A stretch of DNA of 43,612 bases from an uncultured Sphingobacteriaceae bacterium (GTDB taxonomy: Bacteria; Bacteroidota; Bacteroidia; Sphingobacteriales; Sphingobacteriaceae), in NCBI GenBank assembly GCA_946887045.1, contig CAMPKC010000038.1:1-43612 (forward strand), in the 5' to 3' direction. The position numbers and the translations under genes were made by a program. This document shows, in pieces, positions 27,211 through 36,105 of this stretch (positions are counted from its first letter, which is position 1; each line of letters opens with the position of its first letter). Below the pieces are notes generated by a model, which saw only the letters and a program-made list of their open reading frames with translations, ran no database searches and was not told where the DNA came from.

Positions 27211-29289
27211 TTAATTCTGTGAGAACCCGTACCCATTGGTGATCAGCCCATTTGATTTAGAAATGGTTTCTGAGGATAATGGAAGAAGATAACGGGGAGG
27301 ATCTCCTGCCTGATAGCCTTTAAAAATATTAGAAGTGTACTGATCAGTGTATTGAACAATTTTAGAACCCCAGTCAGTTTTTACATAACCCTGAGCAACC
27401 AAGGCCGCCGCCTCAACGCCATTGGGATCAATATAGCGATAAAGCCCTTTTATAGCGAGATTTCGTTTGCCCGAAGAGGCAGTAAATGCAGGCCAGGCGT
27501 CGCTGTTTCCTCGCCATCCGGGGCATTTTACAGGATAGGCTGGATCGGTTTCGTCTACGTTGCACTGCGTTGTTAACATCTTGTTAATTCCAAAATCTAC
27601 CATGTTAACAGCCTTCACGTAGATAAAATTAGAAATTGTATTACCATTTGGAAAAGTGTAGTATCCATTCGTCTTTAAACCATTTACCATCGCTAATTGA
27701 GCGTTCTTAATCTGTTGTATTTTTTCAGGCATTTTCCCGGTACGGATCAGATCGTATCGACGTAGCCCTTCGCCTGCAAACTCAAGTTTACGCTCCTGCT
27801 GTATGGCCTCTTTCAAAGCATCACCAGATAAAGCAGCGATGTAATTAGTAACCTGCGTAGTTTGGTCTGCGGCCAGAAATGCTCTGCTTCTCACTTTTTG
27901 CAATTCAGCTTTTGCCAATCCTTCCTCGCCTAGTTCGGCATACACTTCAGCAAGCATTAAAATCACATCAGCCATTCGCATTTGTGGCCAATTAACACCC
28001 GACTGCCGCTGTGATGCGATATAAGGGTTCGGCATCCGGCTTTCATCCCATTTATTATTAGGTAAGCCACCTAAATCACGCGATCCCGGAGCAAAAGAAA
28101 TTATTCTTTCCGAAGCACTTCCTGAGTTTGCTGTAACCGTTACAGTTACGTCTCTGCGTAAATCTTTAGGATTGTACTCCCCATAATAAAATGAAGCATG
28201 CATACGGCTTTGTCCGTATGACTTATTTGGGTATGCATTTTTGCTGCCACCACCCGAAGGGCGTCCGAATGCGTACGGGCGTTCTGAAAATTGACCCTGA
28301 GTCTCACCCACTTCGTATAATGATTCAGGGCTAACCACTAAATTCATATTATATTGAAAGTTGTACTGGAAGGGATTGTTAAACGCGGCTCCCCGCGGGT
28401 CGCTGGTAATTAACATAGCACTTCCCGGATTTTCTACAACTGCTTTTAGATACGTTTTTGCAATTTCATAATACTTCTTGTAATCTGTACGGCGCACATA
28501 TTTAGCGTTCCATTTTACACCGCCAATTTGATCGAACGTTACATTTCCGTAATTAAAATCTGTTCTGCGTAAGCCATACCCACCGGCAAACAAAGCCATT
28601 TTGCCGATTAAGCCCTGGGCGAAGGTTCTTGAAAAGCGTTCGGCATTGATACCACTCTGACCAAGGCGATACATTAAGGGCTCAACCCTTTGTAATTCCG
28701 AAATTTGAAAATCGTAGATCTCGTCACGCGAAACCAACGTAGCGCTGTCTGTCTGACTCGTTGAAATGATGGCTTCTTTGAAATGAGGCACATCGCCAAA
28801 ATAGCTAATAAGATTGTGATACGAATTTGCACGGAATACCGCTGCCTCACCATAAAGCTGGGTCCATGCATTGGGCGTGCCGGCCGCCACTGCACTTTGG
28901 TATTCGGGCTTCTTAGCTATCGCTTCCATAATAAGATTGGAACGGTTCGCTATTTTGTAAAGATTTGCCCAGGCACTAACAGAGTTCGAATAATCGATAG
29001 AAATTTCCGAAGCATATAGCCCTTCCGGGATATGGCGAAGCTGAGCATCGTAGCTTTCAGGGTGCGTTTCTGAATCAGAACCGACTACATCCAGATCATA
29101 GAACAAACCATTATTAGCTCCTCTCCAAATTTCATAATTACCAACCATCACTTTATAGGCCTCATCAGGAGAAGAGAATACGAAATCCTGATCAACGCTG
29201 GAAGGTGATTGTACATCCAGAAAATCTTTCTGGCAAGATGCGGTGATTAGGATCAAAGCACCTGAAATGATATATATTAATTTTTTCAT
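27211..29289 (-). CDS. SusD/RagB-family outer-membrane glycan-binding lipoprotein
   Basis: A 692-residue surface lipoprotein that captures pectic oligosaccharides and caps the SusC transporter. The ATG at 29289 gives a lipoprotein signal, MKKLIYIISGALILITASC, with the lipid-modified cysteine at residue 19. An ATG at 29313 would add eight mostly basic residues and is possible. SusD features are the DFLDVQSPSSVDQDFVF start, tetratricopeptide-like helices (LYKIANRSNLIMEAI and LYGEAAVFRANSYHNLISYFGDVPHF), and the C-terminal WPQMRMADVILMLAEVYAELG and LQQERKLEFAGEGLRRYDLIRTGK-type blocks. It follows SusC by 43 bp and ends at a terminator. Substrate specificity for pectin fragments is inferred from the surrounding genes. 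Confidence 0.93.
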   Translation of the reverse strand: MKKLIYIISGALILITASCQKDFLDVQSPSSVDQDFVFSSPDEAYKVMVGNYEIWRGANNGLFYDLDVVGSDSETHPESYDAQLRHIPEGLYASEISIDYSNSVSAWANLYKIANRSNLIMEAIAKKPEYQSAVAAGTPNAWTQLYGEAAVFRANSYHNLISYFGDVPHFKEAIISTSQTDSATLVSRDEIYDFQISELQRVEPLMYRLGQSGINAERFSRTFAQGLIGKMALFAGGYGLRRTDFNYGNVTFDQIGGVKWNAKYVRRTDYKKYYEIAKTYLKAVVENPGSAMLITSDPRGAAFNNPFQYNFQYNMNLVVSPESLYEVGETQGQFSERPYAFGRPSGGGSKNAYPNKSYGQSRMHASFYYGEYNPKDLRRDVTVTVTANSGSASERIISFAPGSRDLGGLPNNKWDESRMPNPYIASQRQSGVNWPQMRMADVILMLAEVYAELGEEGLAKAELQKVRSRAFLAADQTTQVTNYIAALSGDALKEAIQQERKLEFAGEGLRRYDLIRTGKMPEKIQQIKNAQLAMVNGLKTNGYYTFPNGNTISNFIYVKAVNMVDFGINKMLTTQCNVDETDPAYPVKCPGWRGNSDAWPAFTASSGKRNLAIKGLYRYIDPNGVEAAALVAQGYVKTDWGSKIVQYTDQYTSNIFKGYQAGDPPRYLLPLSSETISKSNGLITNGYGFSQN

Positions 29290-29332
29290 TTTGAATTTCT
29301 TTTTTCGTGTCATCGATTATTTCTTCAGATTA

Positions 29333-32300
29333 TTAAAACTGAACATTTAAGCCGAATGTAAATGAACGAGCGCGTGGATATGATCCCCAGTCAAGGCCGG
29401 TAGTCGGATATTGAGCTCCTCCCTGACTTGTACTTGTATTCACATCAGGATCTAAGCCGGAGTAATTAGTCAATATAAATGCATTATACACCGAGCCGTA
29501 CAAGCGAAGTTTACTTACCCCTATTCTATTTAACACTTTTGCAGAGAGGTTATAACCCAAAGTAATATTATTAAGTCGGAGATACGAACCGTCCTCAATA
29601 CCCAAAGTAGAGGTAACCGGATTCTCATGATACGGAAGGAAAGTCGTTGCGTTGGCATTTAAAGCATTTAAAGCAGTGGGGTCAGTTACATTAACCAGTT
29701 GCCCGTTTTGGATATCATAAATCTTGTATGATGAAGACAAATAATCTAAACGATTTTTATATAATCCGTCTTCTTTGCTACCGTAAAAAGCAGAAAGATA
29801 ACTTGCGTTGTAAATTTCATTACCGAAACTCCAGTTAAAGTCAAATCTGAAATCCAGCTTCTTAAAATTACCGGCAAGATTAAAACCCCCGGTATGTTTA
29901 GGGTTCATATCACCAATAATAGAAACATCGCTTTCATTTACGACGCCATCTCCATTCAGATCTTTATACTTGATAACACCAGGGTAAGCCACTTGCCCAC
30001 CTGGTTTATTGGCGGTGGTACCGTAAACAGTACCAATGATCCCCGACCCAATATCCGGAACACCTGCTTTTAACGTGTAAATACCGTTAGCATAGTTAAA
30101 ATCATCAACAGTATACCAATTGTCATAAGTGTATCCACGCACCTGGCCAACCGGTTTACCTTCTACAAGAATATAGTCCCCCGTGTTTGGCTGGGTCATC
30201 GATGAACCCCATTGAGTTTTATACAGTCCGTTTACACCCTCCGCAAGTTCATCTACCTTTCCTTTGTTTACGTTCACGTTGAAATTGGTATTGAGATTAA
30301 AATTTTTAGACCGGATTATATCAACTCCAAGTCCCAATTCAACACCTCTGTTACTGGTGCTACCTACGTTATCGTAAGTAGCAGAGAACCCGCTGATCGC
30401 TGAAATTGACGTTAGCATTAACAGATCCTTAGTAGAATTCTTATATAAATCTAATGATCCGTATACTCTATTGTTTAAAAAGCCAAAGTCAAAACCCAAG
30501 TTCCTAGTAATGGTAGTTTCCCATTTAAGCTCAGGGTTGGCTATCGTCGCTTCAGGAGAATACGCAACCTGTTGCTGTTCGTTTACAGAATATCTCGTCG
30601 GCCCGTCTGATTGCCAGTTCATTTTCCATAAATTGGCACTAATTCCATCATTACCTACAGAACCATAAGAAAGTCTGAGCTTTAAATTAGAGATCCAATT
30701 CACATCTTTCAGGAAGTTTTCATCAGAAACTCTCCAGCCTATAGCCGCTGCCGGAAAATACCCCCAGCGATTGGTAGGGGCGAACCTTGAAGAACCATCT
30801 GCACGAAACGTCGCAGTGAACAAATATTTGTCGGACAATGTATAATTAGCCCTCCCAAAAAACGACAGCAAACGATTAGGTGTACCAGTGTTTGAACTAT
30901 AACCATAATTTGTAGTACTTGTACCTGTTAAGTATTGATCCATCATGGCAAAAGCCCGTTCTGAATCAAATGACGCCGGATAATAATTACCCCAGATATT
31001 TGTACCTTCAGAACCCGAATTCATAATTTCCTGCCCTGCGAGCAGGTTTAAACTATGACTTTTGCCCAGACCCTGTACATCGTAATTGAGAGTATTTGCC
31101 CATCGCAAATTCCAGCCTTGAGAGTGGCTGATTGAAGCATTTCCACTAAAGGTTTTATTTCCTGCGGCATCGAAATAATTATTATAAACCGCGCCTGACC
31201 ATGTATTTGATCTGTTCCAGTTAGTGTTTAAACCGAGATCCGATTTAGCACTCAGCCCTTTGAGTATAGTCCAGCCTAATGAAGTATTTGCCCGGAGTGA
31301 TCTGTTTGTGCGAACCGGAGTATAATCACTCATTCGGGCGACAGGGTTATATATATCCTGCAGAACCACGTCGTACAAACCTAACTGAGTATTTTTACTA
31401 TCATCTAATTCGCCCATCACATCGCTTGTAGCGATAGGTCTGAACCAATATGCTGTTGACAAGAGCGACCCGCGTCCGTTTGTCGTACTTTCATCTCCTA
31501 CCGACTTAATATTGGTAAAACGTGTATCTAAAGAGAGAGACAGGTCTTTAAATAGCTTTTGATCAAGTTTAAATGAAACGTTTGAACGCTTAAACTGTGA
31601 ATTTACTTTCATCCCATCCTCATCCATATGGTTAAGAGCAATCAGAAATTTAGTTTTTTCATTCCCGCTGCTGATATTTATGTTATGATTTTGAGAGAAT
31701 GAATTGCCATACGCTTCTTTTGAAAAATTCGTAGCAGCTACATTCTTATAATGGTTAATTCCTTCAGGATTGTTATAAGTGGCACTTGATGCGCCAATAC
31801 CCCACAATTTCTCCCAACCCTGAGCATACGAATTACTGATCGCCTTAGCATAACCCCAATTATAAGCCAGGTAATCATAAGCACTCATCGTTTCAAGGTA
31901 TTTAGTCGGCGAATTAAACTTAGCAAAGCCATCATAGCCAATTTTCAATTTTCCGTCCTTACCACTTTTGGTGGTTACGATAATAACTCCATTCGCACCA
32001 CGTGCTCCGTATATCGCTGTTGATGACGCGTCTTTTAAAACATCAATGCTTTCAATTAAATTAGAGGGTATATCATTTATTGAGCCAACAGGAAAACCAT
32101 CAACTATAAATAAGGGATCATTGCTTTGCGAAATAGATCCGCCACCACGTACTCGTATAGAAATTGCAGCATCCGGACGACCATCCTGACTTATAACATT
32201 TACACCAGGGAGTTTACCTGCCAATGCCTGGGCAGCGTTAGCTACCGGGGCCGACGCAATGTCTTCACCCGAAACAGAAGAAACCGCACCCGTTAGATCT

Positions 32301-32944
32301 CGTCTTTTAACAGTTCCATAACCAATTACAACCACCTCACTCAACTGGCTCGTGGCAGGATTAAGCACAACATTTAATCTGGCCTGGCCCGAAACTTTTT
32401 GCTCCACTGTTTCATACCCCAAATACGAAAATACAAGAATGGCGTTTTCGGGTGCCGTTATCGAATATTCGCCATCTATGTTGGTGGTCACCCCCTTGGC
32501 AGAACCCTTTATCTTTATCGTTACGCCAATTAATCCTTCTCCAGATTTGTCTGTCACTTTTCCATTTATTACGATATCCGAAAGTGATTCTTTCTTGTTA
32601 ATCGCAATAAGCTCATTATTAATAAACTGATAACTTAAGCCCGATCCTTTTAAAACTTCCTCTAAAGCTTCGTCAATACTGGCATCTTCCAGATTAACTG
32701 ATACTTTTTGCGTTATCTCACCAAGATTCTGATTATACAGAAACCTGTAAGACGATTGTTCCTCAATCTTGCTTATAGCTTCAGCAATGGCTGATTTCTT
32801 GACCTGAAGATTAATTTTACTCTGAGAAAACCCTGTTGCCGAAGCACTTATCGTAAACAGAAGTATCAGAATTGTGGTTAGGTTCATAATAAGAACAAAA
32901 TTTGAAGGGAACGATTTTCGGGAAATCGTTAAAAAACATTTCAT
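29333..32944 (-). CDS. SusC-type TonB-dependent transporter with N-terminal STN signalling domain
   Basis: A 1203-residue outer-membrane transporter for oligosaccharides. After a signal peptide (hydrophobic stretch ILILLFTISASATGFSQ), residues about 42-120 form a secretin/TonB short N-terminal (STN) domain, used to signal to FecR-type anti-sigma factors. A carboxypeptidase-regulatory-like domain follows (about 125-205, GKVTDKSGEGLIGVTI), then a TonB-box-like SEVVVIGYGT, the plug domain (VRGGGSISQSNDPLFIVDGFPVGSIN and the LKDASSTAIYGARGANGVIIVTTK signature) and a long beta-barrel ending in F-x-F-G-LNVQF. The start at 32944 gives a 19-residue extension before MNLTT; the ATG at 32887 is an alternative. 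The FecI/FecR pair directly upstream completes a trans-envelope signalling system. Confidence 0.95.
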   Translation of the reverse strand: MKCFLTISRKSFPSNFVLIMNLTTILILLFTISASATGFSQSKINLQVKKSAIAEAISKIEEQSSYRFLYNQNLGEITQKVSVNLEDASIDEALEEVLKGSGLSYQFINNELIAINKKESLSDIVINGKVTDKSGEGLIGVTIKIKGSAKGVTTNIDGEYSITAPENAILVFSYLGYETVEQKVSGQARLNVVLNPATSQLSEVVVIGYGTVKRRDLTGAVSSVSGEDIASAPVANAAQALAGKLPGVNVISQDGRPDAAISIRVRGGGSISQSNDPLFIVDGFPVGSINDIPSNLIESIDVLKDASSTAIYGARGANGVIIVTTKSGKDGKLKIGYDGFAKFNSPTKYLETMSAYDYLAYNWGYAKAISNSYAQGWEKLWGIGASSATYNNPEGINHYKNVAATNFSKEAYGNSFSQNHNINISSGNEKTKFLIALNHMDEDGMKVNSQFKRSNVSFKLDQKLFKDLSLSLDTRFTNIKSVGDESTTNGRGSLLSTAYWFRPIATSDVMGELDDSKNTQLGLYDVVLQDIYNPVARMSDYTPVRTNRSLRANTSLGWTILKGLSAKSDLGLNTNWNRSNTWSGAVYNNYFDAAGNKTFSGNASISHSQGWNLRWANTLNYDVQGLGKSHSLNLLAGQEIMNSGSEGTNIWGNYYPASFDSERAFAMMDQYLTGTSTTNYGYSSNTGTPNRLLSFFGRANYTLSDKYLFTATFRADGSSRFAPTNRWGYFPAAAIGWRVSDENFLKDVNWISNLKLRLSYGSVGNDGISANLWKMNWQSDGPTRYSVNEQQQVAYSPEATIANPELKWETTITRNLGFDFGFLNNRVYGSLDLYKNSTKDLLMLTSISAISGFSATYDNVGSTSNRGVELGLGVDIIRSKNFNLNTNFNVNVNKGKVDELAEGVNGLYKTQWGSSMTQPNTGDYILVEGKPVGQVRGYTYDNWYTVDDFNYANGIYTLKAGVPDIGSGIIGTVYGTTANKPGGQVAYPGVIKYKDLNGDGVVNESDVSIIGDMNPKHTGGFNLAGNFKKLDFRFDFNWSFGNEIYNASYLSAFYGSKEDGLYKNRLDYLSSSYKIYDIQNGQLVNVTDPTALNALNANATTFLPYHENPVTSTLGIEDGSYLRLNNITLGYNLSAKVLNRIGVSKLRLYGSVYNAFILTNYSGLDPDVNTSTSQGGAQYPTTGLDWGSYPRARSFTFGLNVQF

Positions 32945-33019
32945 ACTTTTGATTTAGGTTAAATTAAATAATCCAACTTGTTGATGGGTTGGGGGTTAGT
33001 TGATTTTAATCTGATTATA

Positions 33020-33049
33020 ACGGGGAATGCGCCAACATTCTCCGTTTTT
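33020..33049 (+). terminator. Terminator-like hairpin between FecR and SusC, in plus-strand orientation
   Basis: ACGGGGAATG (33020-33029) pairs with CATTCTCCGT (33036-33045) with one mismatch, and a seven-T run follows on the plus strand. All nearby genes lie on the minus strand, where the hairpin is followed by no T-run. It may instead be a leader hairpin of the susC mRNA, or stop antisense transcripts. Confidence 0.5.
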
Positions 33050-34156
33050 TTATTTTACACCGGATGCATTTTTTTCATGGGATTTAATACGTATTTCTCG
33101 ACCTTGAATTTTAAAGTCAAATGATGCTACTTTTTTCAAAGCACTGAACGCCTGGTCGACCGTTTCCTTCTCAAAAGATCCATTGAAGGTTAGAGCCCGC
33201 ACACTGTCATCTTCAAACTCAATCGATACATTATACCAACGCTCAAGTTTTTTAGCTAGATCTTCAAATCTCTCAGCTCTAAATTCAACCCGGTTATAAA
33301 TCCAGGCAGTTTCGATTCGCTCTTTTTCCTGAAGTTTTGTATCCAGACTGATTAACTCATAAGCAGCTTTCGCCTCAGTACTTATCTTTGACTGGGCAGT
33401 TTTAACCGGGACAATCAATTTTTGATTCGGCGCCAGAAAAACTGAAGGTCTGGATTTATTCGTTTTGTCTGTCACCTCAATTTTGCCATGCAAAAGTGTT
33501 GTTTCGATATTTTTGTCCTCCGCATAGCATTTTACGTTAAAAGCCGTACCATGTACTTTAATAGCGATTTTTCCGGCATGCACAATAAAAGGGCGGCCCT
33601 TTTGCTTTACTACATCAAAAAATGCCTCCCCGTCTAAACGGACTTCTCGGGTAGGTCCTGAAAATTCAAAATCGTAATATAATCTCGACCCGCCATTCAA
33701 CCAAACAGTTGTACCATCGGGTAAAAGCACTTTGCTTCGGCTCCCATACTGGGCTGCAACAATCTGCTCCGGTTTAGATGCAACTGAAGGACTCGGTTTG
33801 TTGAGGAAAAATATAGCAGCTAAAGCTACTGAGGCTGCATAAGCAAGTATCAAACGCTTCGAAAAGATTTTCCTGAAAACTGATATTGACTTGGTTTCGG
33901 ACAGATCAACCGCGTGTTGCCGTTCAATTTCAGCTTTATTGATTATTTTTTTAAAAAGAAATCGCTCTTTTTTTTCTTCGTCTAAAACATCATCCTCTGG
34001 TAAGTTCTTATTCCAGAGCTGCTTTAACATACTGAATTGTTGGTTTAAATAGGGATCGCTATTAAGCAAGTCATTTAATTCGCTCTGTTCATCAGCTGAG
34101 ATTTCGCCACTCAAGGAGCGACCCATCATTATCCATATTTTGTTGTTACTGTCCAT
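33050..34156 (-). CDS. FecR-family anti-sigma factor
   Basis: A 368-residue inner-membrane regulator. A cytoplasmic N-terminal region (about 1-95) is followed by one membrane helix (about 99-118, LILAYAASVALAAIFFL). The periplasmic FecR domain contains AQYGSRSKVLLPDGTTVWLNGGSRLYYD, VRLDGEAFFDV and FIVHAGKIAIKVHGTAFNVKCY. A C-terminal DUF4974-type domain lies at about 285-360 (VEFRAERFEDLAKKLERWYNVSIEFED). It should hold the neighbouring sigma factor inactive until the STN domain of SusC signals that substrate is bound. It lies 63 bp after the sigma factor gene and 105 bp before susC. Confidence 0.93.
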   Translation of the reverse strand: MDSNNKIWIMMGRSLSGEISADEQSELNDLLNSDPYLNQQFSMLKQLWNKNLPEDDVLDEEKKERFLFKKIINKAEIERQHAVDLSETKSISVFRKIFSKRLILAYAASVALAAIFFLNKPSPSVASKPEQIVAAQYGSRSKVLLPDGTTVWLNGGSRLYYDFEFSGPTREVRLDGEAFFDVVKQKGRPFIVHAGKIAIKVHGTAFNVKCYAEDKNIETTLLHGKIEVTDKTNKSRPSVFLAPNQKLIVPVKTAQSKISTEAKAAYELISLDTKLQEKERIETAWIYNRVEFRAERFEDLAKKLERWYNVSIEFEDDSVRALTFNGSFEKETVDQAFSALKKVASFDFKIQGREIRIKSHEKNASGVK

Positions 34157-34219
34157 TAAGCTTTATTGAGCGCTTTTTTAATGAAGACAGTAAATCGAAA
34201 AAAATCTACTAAAACTTTT

Positions 34220-34819
34220 TTACTTTTTTTGAGGGAGGAGAAATCCCTTCGGAGATTTGATATTTAAAGCAGCACATAGGCGTTTAACCGCTATCGCCAT
34301 TTGAGCGTCTATGGTATTAACAGATATATTCAGAATTTCAGCAATTTCTTTGTATCGTAATTCATCCTCTCTTACCATCTGAAAAATTAACCTGCACCTT
34401 GGAGGAAGAGAATCTATCGCACTTTGAACTGATTGCATAAGTTCGGAGGTAACTAAAAGATCATGAGGAGTATGATCTTTTGAATGCAGGTCAAATTCTG
34501 AAACTTCTAATGATTGTGTAACTATTCTTCGGGCCTCGTATGACAGGGCATTTAACGACTGGTGCTTTATTGCTGTGTACAAGTAAACATTTAGATTCTG
34601 TATTTCAACCACATCTTCCCGTTTACACCATAATTTCACAAACACATCTTCTACCACCTCTTCAGAAAGCTCTTTAGATTTGGTAAAAGTTTGTGAAAAT
34701 GCTCTTAATCTTTTATGATAGTAGGCATATATTTTCTCAAAGGCTTGTTCATTACCTTCCGATACCAGTTTTTGATATTCGCCTAAGCAATCAAGAAAAG
34801 GTTTCTTATGCAAAATCAT
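34220..34819 (-). CDS. ECF (FecI-like) RNA polymerase sigma factor
   Basis: A 199-residue extracytoplasmic-function sigma factor of the Bacteroidota FecI-like type. Region 2 covers about residues 20-90 (FEKIYAYYHKRLRAFSQTFTKSKELSEEVVEDVFVKLW) and region 4 covers about 130-185, with the helix-turn-helix LRYKEIAEILNISVNTIDAQMAIAVKRL. It probably directs transcription of the susC/susD unit when released by the adjacent FecR protein. Operator candidate site C lies about 140 bp upstream, which would place the sigma factor under the control of the same regulator as the pectinase genes. Confidence 0.93.
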   Translation of the reverse strand: MILHKKPFLDCLGEYQKLVSEGNEQAFEKIYAYYHKRLRAFSQTFTKSKELSEEVVEDVFVKLWCKREDVVEIQNLNVYLYTAIKHQSLNALSYEARRIVTQSLEVSEFDLHSKDHTPHDLLVTSELMQSVQSAIDSLPPRCRLIFQMVREDELRYKEIAEILNISVNTIDAQMAIAVKRLCAALNIKSPKGFLLPQKK

Positions 34820-34907
34820 AATTAAATAAATGCTCTAAATTCGATTTAAAAGAGGCAAATCAATGCCGGATGATTTGACTTAAAGAACTGGTTAGCTTCT
34901 CTAACAA

Positions 34908-34915
34908 CAATGTTA
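34908..34915 (-). promoter_or_regulatory. Candidate -7 box for the sigma factor unit
   Basis: On the minus strand the bases read TAACATTG, one mismatch from TAnnTTTG, 89 bp upstream of the sigma factor start. The gap to operator site C is 41 bp. Confidence 0.33.
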
Positions 34916-34956
34916 CAAATTTGATCATTGCTTTTCAAATTTTCTATCAGGAATTT

Positions 34957-34972
34957 ACGCAATCGTTCCCGG
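34957..34972 (+). promoter_or_regulatory. Pectin-regulon operator candidate, site C
   Basis: ACGCAATCGTTCCCGG is identical to site A and is followed by CCGG, making a CCGGCCGG palindrome at its right edge. It lies about 140 bp upstream of the sigma factor start and just beyond the end of the esterase gene, with its GCAA end towards the sigma factor. Confidence 0.6.
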
Positions 34973-35012
34973 CCGGAGAGAACAAGCACAATTATTCATA
35001 ATACGACAGTAT

Positions 35013-35939
35013 CTATGGCCGTGTAAGATTTTTAACAAAGTTCATTTCCATTAGCCAGCTCTCACATAAGGCAGTCCATTGGTCAGTTGATCCGGGATTA
35101 TTTCGTAATGCTATGGCATGGCCGCCATAGGGAAAGGTATGAAGACTGGCAGAAATGCCTTTGTCAACCAATGCCGAATAATATAGCACGCTATTTTTAA
35201 CATTAACAGACTTATCGTTAAAGGCATGCACAATAAAAGCCGGCGGTGTTTCTGCGCTGACTCTGTAGTTTGGAGAATAGTCTTTCATCTTTTCTACGGT
35301 CGCGTTTTCTCCCAGTAAATTCTTCCGGCTTCCCAGATGGGGAAAATCAATCAGATCTATTACCGGTGATACAAGGATTGTAAAGTCGGGGCGGAAAGAG
35401 ATTCTATCCAACTTATCGCCTATCAACGAATAATCATCTTTGATTGTACTGCTTAAGGCTGCGAGGTGCCCGCCTGCGGATGAACCCTGAATCCCTACTT
35501 TATTTGAATCAATGCCCCATTTGGCCGCATTGGCGCGAATTAATTTTATAGCTCGCTGCGCATCCTGTAAAGGACCCTTTTCCCGTTCCTTCAGGTCGGA
35601 TGAATTTGGAAGGCGATAATTTAATACAAAGGCACTTATTCCCATCGTATTAAACCATTTTGCCAGCTGCGTTCCGCTGATGACGTATGCAAGACGTTCA
35701 TATCCGCCACCGGGACAAATAAGCACCGCTGCGCCTTTATTCTCCTGCGAGGATGGGAAATAGGCATAAAATCCGGGGGTAGCTACTCTAAAAATCCGCT
35801 CGTTTGAAACGCTGTCTTTGAAGTCTAAGCCTTTTGAGTTCGGCATTTTTCCTTTAGTCCACAACGGGAAAAATTCTTGTGCCTGCGCCGATAAAGCGAA
35901 TATTGAAAGAAGAAATGCCAGATAGGTTTTTTGAATCAT
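35013..35939 (-). CDS. Exported alpha/beta-hydrolase esterase (acetyl esterase/lipase type)
   Basis: A 308-residue serine esterase with a signal peptide ending near ALSAQA (residue 20). It shows the oxyanion-hole segment ICPGGGYERLAY, the nucleophile elbow GSSAGGH with Ser154, an aspartate in HAFNDKSVN and the histidine in PYGGHAIAL, the layout of the BD-FAE/acetyl-esterase group. In a pectin locus it most likely removes acetyl groups from galacturonate or rhamnogalacturonan, like acetylesterases found beside other pectinases. The family also includes feruloyl and xylan acetyl esterases. It follows the pectinesterase gene on the same strand. Confidence 0.85.
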   Translation of the reverse strand: MIQKTYLAFLLSIFALSAQAQEFFPLWTKGKMPNSKGLDFKDSVSNERIFRVATPGFYAYFPSSQENKGAAVLICPGGGYERLAYVISGTQLAKWFNTMGISAFVLNYRLPNSSDLKEREKGPLQDAQRAIKLIRANAAKWGIDSNKVGIQGSSAGGHLAALSSTIKDDYSLIGDKLDRISFRPDFTILVSPVIDLIDFPHLGSRKNLLGENATVEKMKDYSPNYRVSAETPPAFIVHAFNDKSVNVKNSVLYYSALVDKGISASLHTFPYGGHAIALRNNPGSTDQWTALCESWLMEMNFVKNLTRP

Positions 35940-35963
35940 AATTTGAAATTTAAGGGGCCGAAT

Positions 35964-36105
35964 TTATTGAAGGATATTAAGCTTACATAAACTGCTAAGC
36001 GGGTCCCAACCGGGAAAAACATGCTGTATTGAAATAGATTTAACCTCCTCATCAGACAGCTGCTTTGCCCAGCTTACTCTGGAGCGCGCATCAGCGCCAG
36101 TGCCC
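35964..36105 (-). pseudogene. Out-of-frame C-terminal tail of the pectinesterase
   Basis: In the +1 frame relative to the pectinesterase, the sequence after the CCC run at 36103-36105 continues the family C-terminus: GTGADARSRVSWAKQLSDEE and onward to a TAA at 35964. Dropping one base from that run joins YSEHKNYG to GTGADARSR and gives a full-length protein of about 326 residues. This is either a real frameshift or a sequence error. Confidence 0.75.

Noticed and set aside
32908..32917. AATCGTTCCC on the minus strand near the SusC start, identical to the core of the operator candidate
   Set aside because: The conserved GCAA arm is missing and it falls inside the predicted SusC N-terminus. It would be of interest only if SusC actually starts at the ATG at 32887.
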